Shown: in pieces, positions 45,663 to 54,957 of the stretch
How the letters are laid out: each line of letters begins with the position of its first letter
Numbering within the stretch: the first letter of the stretch is position 1
Origin: Lachnospiraceae bacterium
GTDB taxonomy: Bacteria > Bacillota > Clostridia > Lachnospirales > Lachnospiraceae
Direction: 5' to 3'
Assembly (NCBI GenBank): GCA_017550165.1
Contig: JAFZQH010000025.1
Coordinates: 1 to 64,000 of the forward strand
DNA: 64,000 nt
Notes under the pieces: model-generated
Database searches by the model: none
What the model was told of the DNA's origin: nothing
What the model saw: the letters and a program-made list of their open reading frames with translations, nothing else
Program-made: the position numbers and the translations under genes

Positions 45663-47255
45663 TTACGTCATATTTGCAAACATTGCTGCGATCTCTTCCG
45701 GACTTAACTGTTTGTTGGGATCCGAGAGATCCGGCATCGGAGGCTTTTCCTCTGCTACGGGAGCAGGTTCGGGCTCAGGTGCTGGTTCTGGGGCAGGTTC
45801 AGATGGGCTCATATTGGCAAACATCGCTGCTATCTCATCTGGACTTAACTGTTTGTTGGGATCCGAGAGATCCGGCATCGGAGGCTTCTCTTCCGCTGCA
45901 GGAGCCGGTTCCGGAACGGGTTCCGGTATCGGTTCAGGCTCCGGCTCGGGAACAGGTTCAGACGCTGCTTCTTCTGTAGGCGCCATATTCGCGAACATTG
46001 CTGCTATTTCATCCGGACTCAAGGCTTTGTTGGGATCCGAGAGATCCGGCATCGGTGGTTTTTCTTCTGCTACCGGCTCCGGTTCGGGTTCTACAGCCGC
46101 AGCAACGGGCTCTTCCGCCACTTCTTCTTCATATCCTGAAAGATCGAATGCTGAGAGATCCAGGTCTCCCAGGTCTGCATCATCAGAGGTTCCTTCCAAT
46201 CCGCCGAGATCCAATCCACCAAGATCCATTTCTCCAAGGTCCGGTACATCTGCTGTTTCTTCTAATCCGCCGAGATCCAATCCTCCCAGATCCATCTCCC
46301 CAAGATCTAAATCTCCAAGATCCGGTGCTGCTTCCATCTCAGGTACTTCCGGTATCGGGATGTCTTCTGCCGCAGGTACTTCCGGTGTCGGCATTTCTTC
46401 AGCCACATGTGTTTCCGGTATAGGTATTTCTTCAGCCACTGGTGTTTCCGGGATCGCCATCTCTTCTGCCACGGGTGCCTCCGGTATCGGTATCTCTTCT
46501 GTTACAGGCTCCGCCGCTACAGGCTCCGGTTCTGCTGCCATAGGCTCGGATGCCGGTGCTTCCGGCATAGGCTCGGGTGCCGGCGCTTCCGGCATAGGCG
46601 CTGCAGCAGCTGCTGCCACAGGAACTCCCTTGGCCAGAGAATCATTTACCTCAGCGAGCTTAGCCAGGATGGCTTCTATATCCTGCTTGCTGGCAAATTC
46701 CGAGTTGCTCTCAACGGCACTGGCGATAGCCATAACCTTTTCTTTCTGCTCTTCGGCGGCGCTCTTGTTCTCCTTGAGTTCTCCTACCATTGATAATATC
46801 TTCTCCAGGATAATATCATTGGAGTTCATAAGGGCATCTGTGTTCTCCTTGTTCCGGCTCACAACTATCTTGGAGGAGGCCTTCTGATTAAGAACGATCT
46901 CTCTCGCCAGCGCATCAAGGGTATCTTCCGTCTCCTTACGTGAGGATTCCACAACGCCGTGGTTCTTTTTCATCATGAGATAGAGCGCCCTCTGGGCCTT
47001 CATCTCATTATTGTAATAAGCATTGCTGACCTTCTTGCTGTCTCCCATGATCCCCAGGATACATAGTATTAGGATGGTGGTCATGGCGATACACACAAGG
47101 GACGCGATCACAATGGGGATAACATTGGTAATATTGGTGATCATAAGGTACAGATCGCATATTACCGCAAGGATCAAGAGGTCCGCTATAACAATACAGC
47201 AGATCTTATAATTGATCTTCCCCGGCTTATTATCCTTTTTTCTTTCCTCTTCCAT
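45663..47255 (-). CDS. Membrane protein with coiled coil, acidic Pro-rich repeats and three FliM-like terminal motifs
   Basis: The 530-residue protein has two adjacent membrane helices (about 17-37 and 45-67) and a coiled-coil region (about 75-210). A long Pro/Glu/Ala repeat (about 215-330) follows, with repeated VAEEIPIPE-type units. Then come Leu/Asp/Gly repeats (DLGEMDLGGLDLGGLE), and three copies of PPMPDLSDPNKxLSPDEIAAMFANM-like units at about 398-423, 457-485 and 505-530. The core LSPDEIAAMFANM resembles the CheY-binding LSQDEIDALL peptide at the start of FliM and FliY. No family is recognised and a cytoplasmic tail is likely. It is the last gene of the sortase operon, 20 bp after the previous gene. 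Confidence 0.75.
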   Translation of the reverse strand: MEEERKKDNKPGKINYKICCIVIADLLILAVICDLYLMITNITNVIPIVIASLVCIAMTTILILCILGIMGDSKKVSNAYYNNEMKAQRALYLMMKKNHGVVESSRKETEDTLDALAREIVLNQKASSKIVVSRNKENTDALMNSNDIILEKILSMVGELKENKSAAEEQKEKVMAIASAVESNSEFASKQDIEAILAKLAEVNDSLAKGVPVAAAAAAPMPEAPAPEPMPEAPASEPMAAEPEPVAAEPVTEEIPIPEAPVAEEMAIPETPVAEEIPIPETHVAEEMPTPEVPAAEDIPIPEVPEMEAAPDLGDLDLGEMDLGGLDLGGLEETADVPDLGEMDLGGLDLGGLEGTSDDADLGDLDLSAFDLSGYEEEVAEEPVAAAVEPEPEPVAEEKPPMPDLSDPNKALSPDEIAAMFANMAPTEEAASEPVPEPEPEPIPEPVPEPAPAAEEKPPMPDLSDPNKQLSPDEIAAMFANMSPSEPAPEPAPEPEPAPVAEEKPPMPDLSDPNKQLSPEEIAAMFANMT

Positions 47256-47275
47256 GCAGATTCCCTCGCTTTAGT

Positions 47276-49819
47276 CTATTCTTTATCAACAATCTTCTCT
47301 TTCTTTACATACACAGAAGTGATAATCTGGGTAATACCGAACAGGAACAATGCCATGGCGATAAGTATCCTTATTATATCGGTGTCACCTGTTCTCGGCA
47401 TATCATTGCCGTTATACTTCTTCGGAACCTTGGCATTGCTTGTCTTGCCTGAAGTTGCTGATGCATTGGTTTTATATATTATACCAAATTCCGAAAAATG
47501 AGATGTAGTAAATCGTATGCACTGTACTTTCTTTCCCTGAGCATTCTTTCCTTCAACCAGGGTGGATTTCAGTTCCTCCAGGGAATTGGATTTTGAGACC
47601 GTCACTACTCTGATGGATCCTTTTGACGTATCCATGGTCGAGGGCAGTGGAAGGATTATGGTACAGTTTGTGAAATCCGTTGCGTCGTCACCGGAGGCTT
47701 TTTTCAGGGTGATATCGTACCAGTCCATCTTCTCTCCGGTTTCCAGCTTAACCAGCTTCTTTAATTCTTCACTGGTTGTCCTTCCGTCACTGTCCTTATC
47801 CCTGATGTATAGGAAGAGGTCTTCCTTCATATCCTTAACTCCGGCCTGGATACACTCGGTATTGGTCTGGCCCTTGCGCATATCGGTAATGGTGAGGGTA
47901 TAACCGCTTCCGTCTTTCGCCGTGTATACAACTCCGAAATCGGAAAAATGAGAGGTGTTGAATTTAACACATTTCTTTCCGTTTACTTCAACTACACTTG
48001 CTTTCAAGGTTTCCAGCTCTCCGCCGGATGATTTGAGGGTCTTGATCTCTACAGTTCCGTTAGTAGTATCCCAATCTGTGGGAAGGGGTATTGTAACTGT
48101 ACATGTTCCGAAATCCGTTACTGCATTACCGTCTTCATCCTCAAGAGAGAGGTCATAATATACTGCTTTTGAGCCGGAACCAATGGAAATCTTGCTCTTT
48201 ACATCGCCGCCTGAGGAATCCTTTATAACAAAGAAAACGTATCCCTTGTGTTCCTTAGTAAAAGTTGCGGATATGCAGTCTCCGCCCGTTGTACTGCTTC
48301 GCTCATCTAATATGAGTGCTGTCTTAGTTGTAGTTTCACTGCTGCTTGAGCTACTGCTGCTTGAACTACTGCTGGAGCTGGAGCTGCTTGAACTGCTGGA
48401 GCTGCTACTGGAGCTGCTGCTTGAGGAGCTGCTGCTTGAACTACTGCTGGAGCTGGAGCTGCTTGAGCTGCTGGAGCTACCGGAACTGCTGCTGGATTCG
48501 CTGCTTGAGCTACTGCTGGGGTCTTCTCCACCGCCGCCTGAACTGCTGGGAGAGTATACCAGGCCAAACTCCGTGCCCAGATCAGTAAATTGAGTAGCCG
48601 TAAAACTGATGCATTCTACTCCTCCTACATCGGCGTAAGTATTTGCATCCGCATAGCCCTCCAATAACAGAAGGACTTTTTGTCCGCTGCCGTTGTCGCC
48701 GACAGATACTGCATTAATGGTTCCCTTTGTCCTGTCCATGGTAGAAGGAATGGGGAGGGTGATAGTACACTTGCCGAAGTTGTCCGGTATTTCCTCGTTC
48801 CTGTTTTGAAGAGAAATATCGTACCACTGCAAGACTCCCCCATCTTTCAGGGAAACCAGATTCTTTAACTTTTCAGTTGAAATCTTATCGCTGCTGTCCT
48901 TATCTCTTACCATAAAGTAGAGGTTTTCACTCAGCGTTTCAACGGAGGCTGTGATCCCGGCGGTGTCGGCATATATGGGAAACTGCTTGGCTTCCCCTGC
49001 GTCCACCATTACCTCGTCTGCTCCTCGCCTGTCCACAACGGTAACCGCATCTGCCGCCGGTGATGAACCGCCCCCTAAGGAGTGAAACTCGATCAGGGTG
49101 TTACCTCGTACATAACTATGGTTTCCTGAATTTCTGTATAATCTGAGGCATTCCTGGCCGGTAGACGAATCAGTTCGAACCCAGCCGTAAAGGATCCTTT
49201 GATTAAGGGTCTCCACAAATGATTCTGCGGCTGTTCCGGAGTATCCGTATACATCACTTATCCTGAAATTTTCCGGATTGCCGTAGATCCTGAACTGATC
49301 TATCTCTCCCTCATCTGTCTTGCCTATTTCATCAATGCTCTGGGGGAAGCGGATCACATTGGCAACGCAATCGTAGAAAGCAGAAGCCGCTAATTCCTCT
49401 ACGCCTTCTTCGAATTCAATCTCTTTTGTTCTGAGTCCGGAAGCCGCAAACTCCTCGACTTTTTTTACCGATCCCGGAATGGTGACTTTATCCAGAGTTA
49501 TGCCTTTGCTAAGACAAAACTGAAACACGGATTTCCCCAGCGATGTAACTCCGTCTTCTATAATAACCTTCTTTACCCCGCTGATATATGCATTTTCGGA
49601 CCAGGGTGTAGGATTGGACCCATAGTCGTTGATCTCCCCGTCTCCACTGTCCTTGCTTATGGTCAGCGTGTCATCATCTATGCTCCAGCTGATCTCACCG
49701 TCTATGCCGCCGGCAGTATTTGCAGCCTTCGTTAATTGAGGCAAAAACAGTATCAGCAATGCCAGAAGGATTGTTGATATACCGTATACTCTTTTTAGTC
49801 TTCTTTTTTTCTTACTCAC
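47276..49819 (-). CDS. Sortase-anchored surface protein with LRR_5-like domain, tandem repeats and polyserine linker
   Basis: The 847-residue protein has a signal peptide (about 1-32) and a BspA/LRR_5-like region (about 80-180: KKVIIEDGVTSLGKSVFQF, KKVEEFAASGL, VEELAASAFYDC). Three related beta modules follow, about 270-430, 500-640 and 660-790, each ending HFSDFG- or HFSEFG-like. Between the first two is a run of 47 consecutive serines (about 448-495). The C-terminus is a sorting signal: MPRTGD at 807, then a hydrophobic helix and KKEKIVDKE. The sortase encoded by the first gene of the operon is the natural candidate to anchor it. The ligand is unknown. Confidence 0.85.
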   Translation of the reverse strand: MSKKKRRLKRVYGISTILLALLILFLPQLTKAANTAGGIDGEISWSIDDDTLTISKDSGDGEINDYGSNPTPWSENAYISGVKKVIIEDGVTSLGKSVFQFCLSKGITLDKVTIPGSVKKVEEFAASGLRTKEIEFEEGVEELAASAFYDCVANVIRFPQSIDEIGKTDEGEIDQFRIYGNPENFRISDVYGYSGTAAESFVETLNQRILYGWVRTDSSTGQECLRLYRNSGNHSYVRGNTLIEFHSLGGGSSPAADAVTVVDRRGADEVMVDAGEAKQFPIYADTAGITASVETLSENLYFMVRDKDSSDKISTEKLKNLVSLKDGGVLQWYDISLQNRNEEIPDNFGKCTITLPIPSTMDRTKGTINAVSVGDNGSGQKVLLLLEGYADANTYADVGGVECISFTATQFTDLGTEFGLVYSPSSSGGGGEDPSSSSSSESSSSSGSSSSSSSSSSSSSSSSSSSSSSSSSSSSSSSSSSSSSSSSSSSSSSSETTTKTALILDERSSTTGGDCISATFTKEHKGYVFFVIKDSSGGDVKSKISIGSGSKAVYYDLSLEDEDGNAVTDFGTCTVTIPLPTDWDTTNGTVEIKTLKSSGGELETLKASVVEVNGKKCVKFNTSHFSDFGVVYTAKDGSGYTLTITDMRKGQTNTECIQAGVKDMKEDLFLYIRDKDSDGRTTSEELKKLVKLETGEKMDWYDITLKKASGDDATDFTNCTIILPLPSTMDTSKGSIRVVTVSKSNSLEELKSTLVEGKNAQGKKVQCIRFTTSHFSEFGIIYKTNASATSGKTSNAKVPKKYNGNDMPRTGDTDIIRILIAMALFLFGITQIITSVYVKKEKIVDKE
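48354..48478. repeat. 50-bp direct repeat within the polyserine coding tract
   Basis: A near-identical 50-bp segment (one mismatch seen) occurs at 48354-48403 and 48429-48478, offset 75 bp (25 codons). It lies inside the 47-serine run made of AGC, AGT, TCC and TCA codons. Recombination between copies would change linker length by 25 serines. Confidence 0.8.
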
Positions 49820-49877
49820 TATGCTCTTCTCCCCGCTGATTATACTATTTTCTCCATCTTTTTGTAAACAAGCCCGC

Positions 49878-52800
49878 TCATTTTACCTTGGCTGTTTTCT
49901 TGACCTTTATCTTACACTTGGCTTTCTTTCCGTCAGCCCCGGTGGCAGTAATGGTTGCAGTTCCTTTGCCTACTCCTCTTACCGTAGCCTTGTTACCCTT
50001 TGCCGTAACTTTGGCTACGTTTTCATTGCTGCTCTTCCAGGAAACAGTCTTATATGAAGCCTTGGCCGGATTAACCGTTGCCTTAAGGCTTACCGTCTTT
50101 TTATTCTTCTTTGACAGATCCAGGGTTACACTGGTCTTGTTTAATCTGACACTCTTAACGGCTACGTAATTTTTTACCTTTACGGTGCATGAGGCTGTTT
50201 TTCCGTTAGCGGTGGTTGCTGTGATCTTTGCCTTTCCGTTCTTCTTTCCGTATACAATACCCGTATCCGTTACCGTAGCGATCTTCGTATTGCTGCTGGA
50301 CCAGGTAACTGTTTTGTTTGTCGCATTTACCGGGTTGAAAATGGGCGTACCAAGCACGGCATAAGTTTTCTTTGCCATGTTAAGGGTTATGGTCGTCTTG
50401 CTAAGGCGAATGCTTTTAACAGGGATCTCCTGCGGATTCGCGGGATCGTCCGGATCTTCCCCTGTCCCGGCTTTTTTAACGGTGAAATTCGCTATGGCTT
50501 CTCCACCCTGATAATTGTCTGTTTCAGCTATGATCGCCTTAACCGTATAATATCCGGCCTTGTAGGGAACATCCGGGATGTATTCGTCGGAGCCTCTCAC
50601 CGCATATACATAGGTTACTTCTCCGTTCCCTGTATTACCGGATACACTTGGTGCATTGGGAGTCTCTCCGCTTATCCATCCGGTAATGCTTACTGACGGA
50701 TCAATGGGGGCTTTGTTGACCGTAACCGATGCAATGCCTTCACAGGGAATATATTTCGCATTTGTCGGCGAGAATGTCCATACCGCACTGAGAGTACCGG
50801 CTTCAGGAGCGATCCACGGTGTCTTCCAGGATAGAGTTCCCGGTACAACTGTCTTTTGCTCATCGTCCGTAACAAATACCGCCTTGTTGAATCTCAGTTC
50901 CGAGAGTTTCTGTCCATAGGTCAGGGTCTTGTTCTGCAGCGTAATCTCCGAACCCTCTTTGAGGACCGTAGGGGTCTGCTTGATAGCCGATATATTGATG
51001 CAAAACTCCACATCATTGTAATTCTTCATCCGGGCAGTAACCCTAACTGAGCCCTCTTCCGGTTCTGACACGCCGGCTAACGCATAGGCCAGTGCATTTC
51101 CGTTTGAAATAGACGGTGCCTCACTAAATGTAAGGTTACCGGTTACATCTGGTCCCATCCAGATAACAGTCCCGCGATCAGAGGGAAGCCCCTTTAACGA
51201 TATACTGTCACGATTTTCCCTTGAACAGATATAGTTCATATTCACAATGATGGGCGTACCCGGCACATTTGCTTTTACAATGCTGGCAGTGGTGCTCTCC
51301 TGATTGCCGGATTCGGATAGCGCATAGTTTTCCGAGTCCTCTCCCACCAGTTTCAGATTGCTTAAAGTTACTTTTTTATCTGTGCCCACCTCTGCATCCG
51401 CAAAAGATCCGTTAACAGAAACGCTTAATCGGTCATTCGTCAGCTTTCCTTTGATCCTGACTCCCGATAAGTCCAAAGTAACCGTTTTTTTACCGTCATA
51501 ATTCTTGTATTTGGCTGTTATGCCGGATACAGTCACCGTCCTTAAAAGGATGTCTGCCTTTGATTCGGCCTGCTGGGCTCCGGCGGTCAATTCATAATTG
51601 TCTTTTGAGGAACCTGTAAGGGCATATTCCGTAAGGATAACCTTTTTGTCAGTTCCCACCTTTGCCGATTCAAATGTTCCTTTTGCAGTAACAGATAAAT
51701 TGTCTGCAGGAAGCTTTCCGTCCAGGTTCATTTCGGTGTAATCCAACTGGGCTTCCCTTTTGCCGTCATATATCTTATCCTTAGCTTTGATGTTAGAGGC
51801 TACGATCCCTCTTTTTTCTATCTGAATGTTTCTACTGGATATCACGTCCTTATAGTTGTCTGCCGTGATCTTAAAATATATGGTCTTTTCTACGGCACCG
51901 GTTTTGGCAGGGGGCGCGTCCAAGGTGCATTCATCTGCCTTTTCTCCGTATTTTACGGTATATCCGGATGCGGGTGTTCTGACAATGACATTGATGGTGT
52001 GCTCTTGCCCGTCATATACATCGGCGTACCCGCTGGCAGAATATGAGATGTTGGCCCCTTCTATGGTAACGTCAATGCTCTCAGGCAACAGATCGTAATA
52101 ATCATCGTTCCCTATTACTCTGTAATAAACGGTATAAGTGCCGGCGTTTGTTGCCGTTGGAACTGTTTCTTCATAGACTGAGTCCTGGGGTTCGGCCTGG
52201 CCTTTTTCCACAACTGTATAGCAGAGGGTTCCGCCATGTACCGTACCTTCATTAATGAGTTCCTGTGCCTGTCCGTTATAAATGAGGCCTTGCTTCCCAG
52301 TGGGTGGTGACAAAAGCGGGTCTATCTTATGAGGATCCGTTATTGCAAATCGCATTTGCCGGGTCCCGGAAAACTTTCCTTTTCCCGTTGCTTTCACTGT
52401 CGCATTGGAGCCGATCTCTGTGTTGTTAGTATATGAAATCGTATAATTACGGCCTTTGAGTATGCTTACTCCGTTCATGGATACAATAGGTTCCGGCTTT
52501 ATCTCTTCTCCATTTTTATACTCATAGTATCTCGTCGGGATCTTTATGACGCCGTCAGAGATATCCAGTAATTCGGTTGTCCCGTTATGTATCTGGAGGT
52601 GATACTCCGTGCCCTTTATGGTTATCTTATAGTTATACCGCCCTCTACCGGGAATGGCATCGTCAATCTGAGAGATTGCCGTGCTGTTCCTGGGGGTTAA
52701 GGTAATAACCTTTTCTCCGAACCTGAAGGATTTGGTCTTAACGAGATTAACATATTCATCCATATCCCCCGACTCGTAATAGAACCCGCCTTTGCAATAG

Positions 52801-53930
52801 TAGGTCTTTTCAAAACTGTCGGCAAAATTCGATGTATCTATATCGTAGAGCCACCGTCCGTTATCTCCATTTGTATTTCCCTTAAAATGTTTCTTTTCAA
52901 AATCTGATCTGGGCGCACCGAAATAATTATAGTAATACCCGTCGGTCCCCAGGTCATCCCAGGTAACATCCATATACATAAATGTTTTCCCGCTATCATC
53001 AGAAACGGCATTCCATCTGTGAAAACCGCCGTTGGCCACCCCATCACTCCCGGATTTGCCTACAATCACATAATTAGGGATGCTCATATAGTTCATAACC
53101 AAAGAAAAGGTGTCTGCATAACCTTCACAGACCACTTTCCTGTGAGTATCAAAAACTCCAAGGGGACTATGGGCCCATTTTTCATCAACCGGCGTTTTCC
53201 CGTCACTTTTATAAGCATAGTCTACATCCGTGACTAGGAGATTGTGAACGATTGCTATCTTATCAAGGGTATCGGCGCCGTCTGCCGCCATAGATGCATA
53301 TTCTTTGATCCCATTGTTTATGAGTTCATTATCCGTTGCCCTGACCGATGCGGTCCTGAATTCATTATATGAATACAAATACAAGTACTGATCGGAGTAG
53401 TTATACCCATTATATAACCAATAATACGCCGGATGGTCGTAATCATAACACTTGTAAACAGCTTCTATTTCACTACTGTCAAACGCATGTCCAAGACTTG
53501 TTATGTCAACCTGATCGAAAAGGAAAGATTCTCCGGCGGCCTGATAATCGGAGGTGCTTTCCATAAATGAGAGTGCCTTTTCATCTATGGCTCTATATAG
53601 TTTTTTCTGGTCCTCGCTAAGAGTATTGTATCCTACCGTTGAGGCCCCTTTAACAAATACTGAATCTTCGTCGTTCCAGCCGTAATCCTGATTTTTTCTC
53701 CCCCTCGGTATTGGCGCAGGAACTTCAATGTTTTCTTTATAATACTCAATCTTATAAGATGCGTCCCCGCCTACCGGCTTCGGCGCTTCTTCTTCAAAGA
53801 CAATTCCCGTCGCTTCTTCGGCCCACACATTGGCTGTATTAAAGGGTACAAAAAGAGAGAAGACTACTGACAGGCCCATCAGCATTCCTCTACTAAGAAC
53901 TGTCTTACAAGTACTACCCTTCATACACAT
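49878..53930 (-). CDS. Secreted transglutaminase-like protein with MBG/YDG and BIG2 repeats
   Basis: The 1,350-residue protein has a signal peptide ending near AEE (residue 39). The transglutaminase-like core shows a Cys-His-Asp triad: Cys near 265 in VVCEGYADTFSLV, His near 306 in GGFHRWNAV and Asp near 321 in YMDVTWDDLG. Beta repeats follow: an MBG/YDG pair (about 708-880, KIYDGKREAQLDY and KNYDGKKTVTLDL, each with VGTDKKV). Two BIG2 domains end the protein (about 1165-1253 and 1255-1348). No sorting signal is present. The core may be a peptidase or cross-linker; this superfamily includes both. It starts 32 bp after the sortase gene. Confidence 0.85.
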   Translation of the reverse strand: MCMKGSTCKTVLSRGMLMGLSVVFSLFVPFNTANVWAEEATGIVFEEEAPKPVGGDASYKIEYYKENIEVPAPIPRGRKNQDYGWNDEDSVFVKGASTVGYNTLSEDQKKLYRAIDEKALSFMESTSDYQAAGESFLFDQVDITSLGHAFDSSEIEAVYKCYDYDHPAYYWLYNGYNYSDQYLYLYSYNEFRTASVRATDNELINNGIKEYASMAADGADTLDKIAIVHNLLVTDVDYAYKSDGKTPVDEKWAHSPLGVFDTHRKVVCEGYADTFSLVMNYMSIPNYVIVGKSGSDGVANGGFHRWNAVSDDSGKTFMYMDVTWDDLGTDGYYYNYFGAPRSDFEKKHFKGNTNGDNGRWLYDIDTSNFADSFEKTYYCKGGFYYESGDMDEYVNLVKTKSFRFGEKVITLTPRNSTAISQIDDAIPGRGRYNYKITIKGTEYHLQIHNGTTELLDISDGVIKIPTRYYEYKNGEEIKPEPIVSMNGVSILKGRNYTISYTNNTEIGSNATVKATGKGKFSGTRQMRFAITDPHKIDPLLSPPTGKQGLIYNGQAQELINEGTVHGGTLCYTVVEKGQAEPQDSVYEETVPTATNAGTYTVYYRVIGNDDYYDLLPESIDVTIEGANISYSASGYADVYDGQEHTINVIVRTPASGYTVKYGEKADECTLDAPPAKTGAVEKTIYFKITADNYKDVISSRNIQIEKRGIVASNIKAKDKIYDGKREAQLDYTEMNLDGKLPADNLSVTAKGTFESAKVGTDKKVILTEYALTGSSKDNYELTAGAQQAESKADILLRTVTVSGITAKYKNYDGKKTVTLDLSGVRIKGKLTNDRLSVSVNGSFADAEVGTDKKVTLSNLKLVGEDSENYALSESGNQESTTASIVKANVPGTPIIVNMNYICSRENRDSISLKGLPSDRGTVIWMGPDVTGNLTFSEAPSISNGNALAYALAGVSEPEEGSVRVTARMKNYNDVEFCINISAIKQTPTVLKEGSEITLQNKTLTYGQKLSELRFNKAVFVTDDEQKTVVPGTLSWKTPWIAPEAGTLSAVWTFSPTNAKYIPCEGIASVTVNKAPIDPSVSITGWISGETPNAPSVSGNTGNGEVTYVYAVRGSDEYIPDVPYKAGYYTVKAIIAETDNYQGGEAIANFTVKKAGTGEDPDDPANPQEIPVKSIRLSKTTITLNMAKKTYAVLGTPIFNPVNATNKTVTWSSSNTKIATVTDTGIVYGKKNGKAKITATTANGKTASCTVKVKNYVAVKSVRLNKTSVTLDLSKKNKKTVSLKATVNPAKASYKTVSWKSSNENVAKVTAKGNKATVRGVGKGTATITATGADGKKAKCKIKVKKTAKVK

Positions 53931-53962
53931 CCGTCTTTCTGTTGATCACTTTTCATCTATTC

Positions 53963-54733
53963 CTACTTACGTTTCGCAACTACAACCAGCCTTCCGTTCT
54001 CGCCGGTATTCTCGCAGGTAGACAGCGTGAGCAGCTTGTCACCGTAGTATGCCGTGACTCCCGTGTCATACAGGGACTTCTCCTTGACCCCCTGAATATA
54101 ATCGTTAAACTCGGCCTTGCTGTCTATGGAAATGTAGTTGTAATATTGAAATTCTTCCGTGTTCTTCTCACCCAGGGTCGAATGGAAGACTCCCACTATC
54201 TCATAGGTTCGTTCCTCATATAGGGTGCTGAAAATAATGGTCTTATGGGTAAGGTAAAATGCCTTTCTCGTGTAATCATGAAGCGCACCGAACATGGTCC
54301 CGGACTTCATGTTGTGACCGTGGATCAGATTATTCAGGTCGTTTCCCTTCTTGGTACACCTCTTGTCCAGCACCAGAAGTCCGTTCTTGTCAGAGTTCCC
54401 CTCAAAATCATGGGATAGATAATAATCATTATCTCCCGTCTTGTACATAACGGGATAGTCTATAACCGTATCGGGAATGGTAAGCCAGCCCACAAGATCC
54501 GGGTTCTGTGCCGCCAGCTTCTGAAACCGCGGCAGGACGGCATCCGGGTCATCGCTTTTTGCCGCCTGCTGCCCTTTTTTGGTATCCTTTCTGGCAGCTG
54601 CCTGAACTTCCGCCATGTTGTTGCGGGATTGGTATTCCTTGATAAAATATGCGGAAATGACCACGCCCAACAATCCCAATGTCAGATACAGCGGGATCAG
54701 TATTAATTTCCTTTTGCTTTTCCCCTTCGCCAT
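53963..54733 (-). CDS. srtB: Class B sortase
   Basis: The 256-residue transpeptidase has an N-terminal membrane anchor (about 9-31). It has the sortase B catalytic histidine in NLIHGHNMKSGTMFG, the cysteine in LTLSTCENTG (Cys240) and the arginine in GRLVVVAKR (Arg248). Sortases cleave a C-terminal sorting motif and join the protein to the wall peptide or to another protein. It heads a four-gene operon whose third product carries MPRTGD plus a hydrophobic tail, its likely substrate. Confidence 0.93.
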   Translation of the reverse strand: MAKGKSKRKLILIPLYLTLGLLGVVISAYFIKEYQSRNNMAEVQAAARKDTKKGQQAAKSDDPDAVLPRFQKLAAQNPDLVGWLTIPDTVIDYPVMYKTGDNDYYLSHDFEGNSDKNGLLVLDKRCTKKGNDLNNLIHGHNMKSGTMFGALHDYTRKAFYLTHKTIIFSTLYEERTYEIVGVFHSTLGEKNTEEFQYYNYISIDSKAEFNDYIQGVKEKSLYDTGVTAYYGDKLLTLSTCENTGENGRLVVVAKRK

Positions 54734-54816
54734 GTCCCTTCGGGCTCCCTCGCGCCAGATATTAATTCTTCATTTAATAATATTGAATGCACAACAACTT
54801 GTATACACTCTTCTTA

Positions 54817-54846
54817 ATTATACTATTTCTTGTATCTCTTTGTAAA
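54817..54846 (-). promoter_or_regulatory. Sigma-A promoter of the srtB operon
   Basis: On the minus strand, TTTACA (54841-54846), 18 bases, TATAAT (54817-54822). It leaves a leader of about 75 bases before srtB. Confidence 0.7.
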
Positions 54847-54865
54847 CATAATAATTCCCTAATAA

Positions 54866-54894
54866 TTGACTATTCTCGGCTATTACGGTATGAT
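54866..54894 (+). promoter_or_regulatory. Sigma-A promoter of the glycine-rich surface gene and TetR gene
   Basis: TTGACT (54866-54871), 17 bases, TATGAT (54889-54894), 64 bases before ATG 54958. Confidence 0.75.
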
Positions 54895-54920
54895 ATATAT
54901 CATGATAGCTAATGTATCAT
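54890..54920. promoter_or_regulatory. Overlapping dyads on the -10: probable TetR operator
   Basis: A perfect 14-bp palindrome, ATGATATATATCAT (54890-54903), covers the -10. A second dyad, ATGATA-N7-TATCAT (54902-54920), overlaps its end. The repeated half-site is ATGATA. The position would block RNA polymerase; the TetR gene cotranscribed downstream is the natural binder, by inference. Confidence 0.55.
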
Positions 54921-54957
54921 CAGTTGGATAAGTATTATTTATAATTGGAGGGGACAT

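Noticed and set aside
45712..46887. Long plus-strand open frames across the 45.7-46.9 kb region
   Set aside because: They are antisense shadows of the Pro/Glu/Ala repeat gene (45663-47255). They have no ribosome site and only repeat-driven composition.
48183..48593. Plus-strand frame rich in Leu/Glu opposite the polyserine tract
   Set aside because: It is the antisense of the serine run with no start signal, so it is not a leucine-rich gene.
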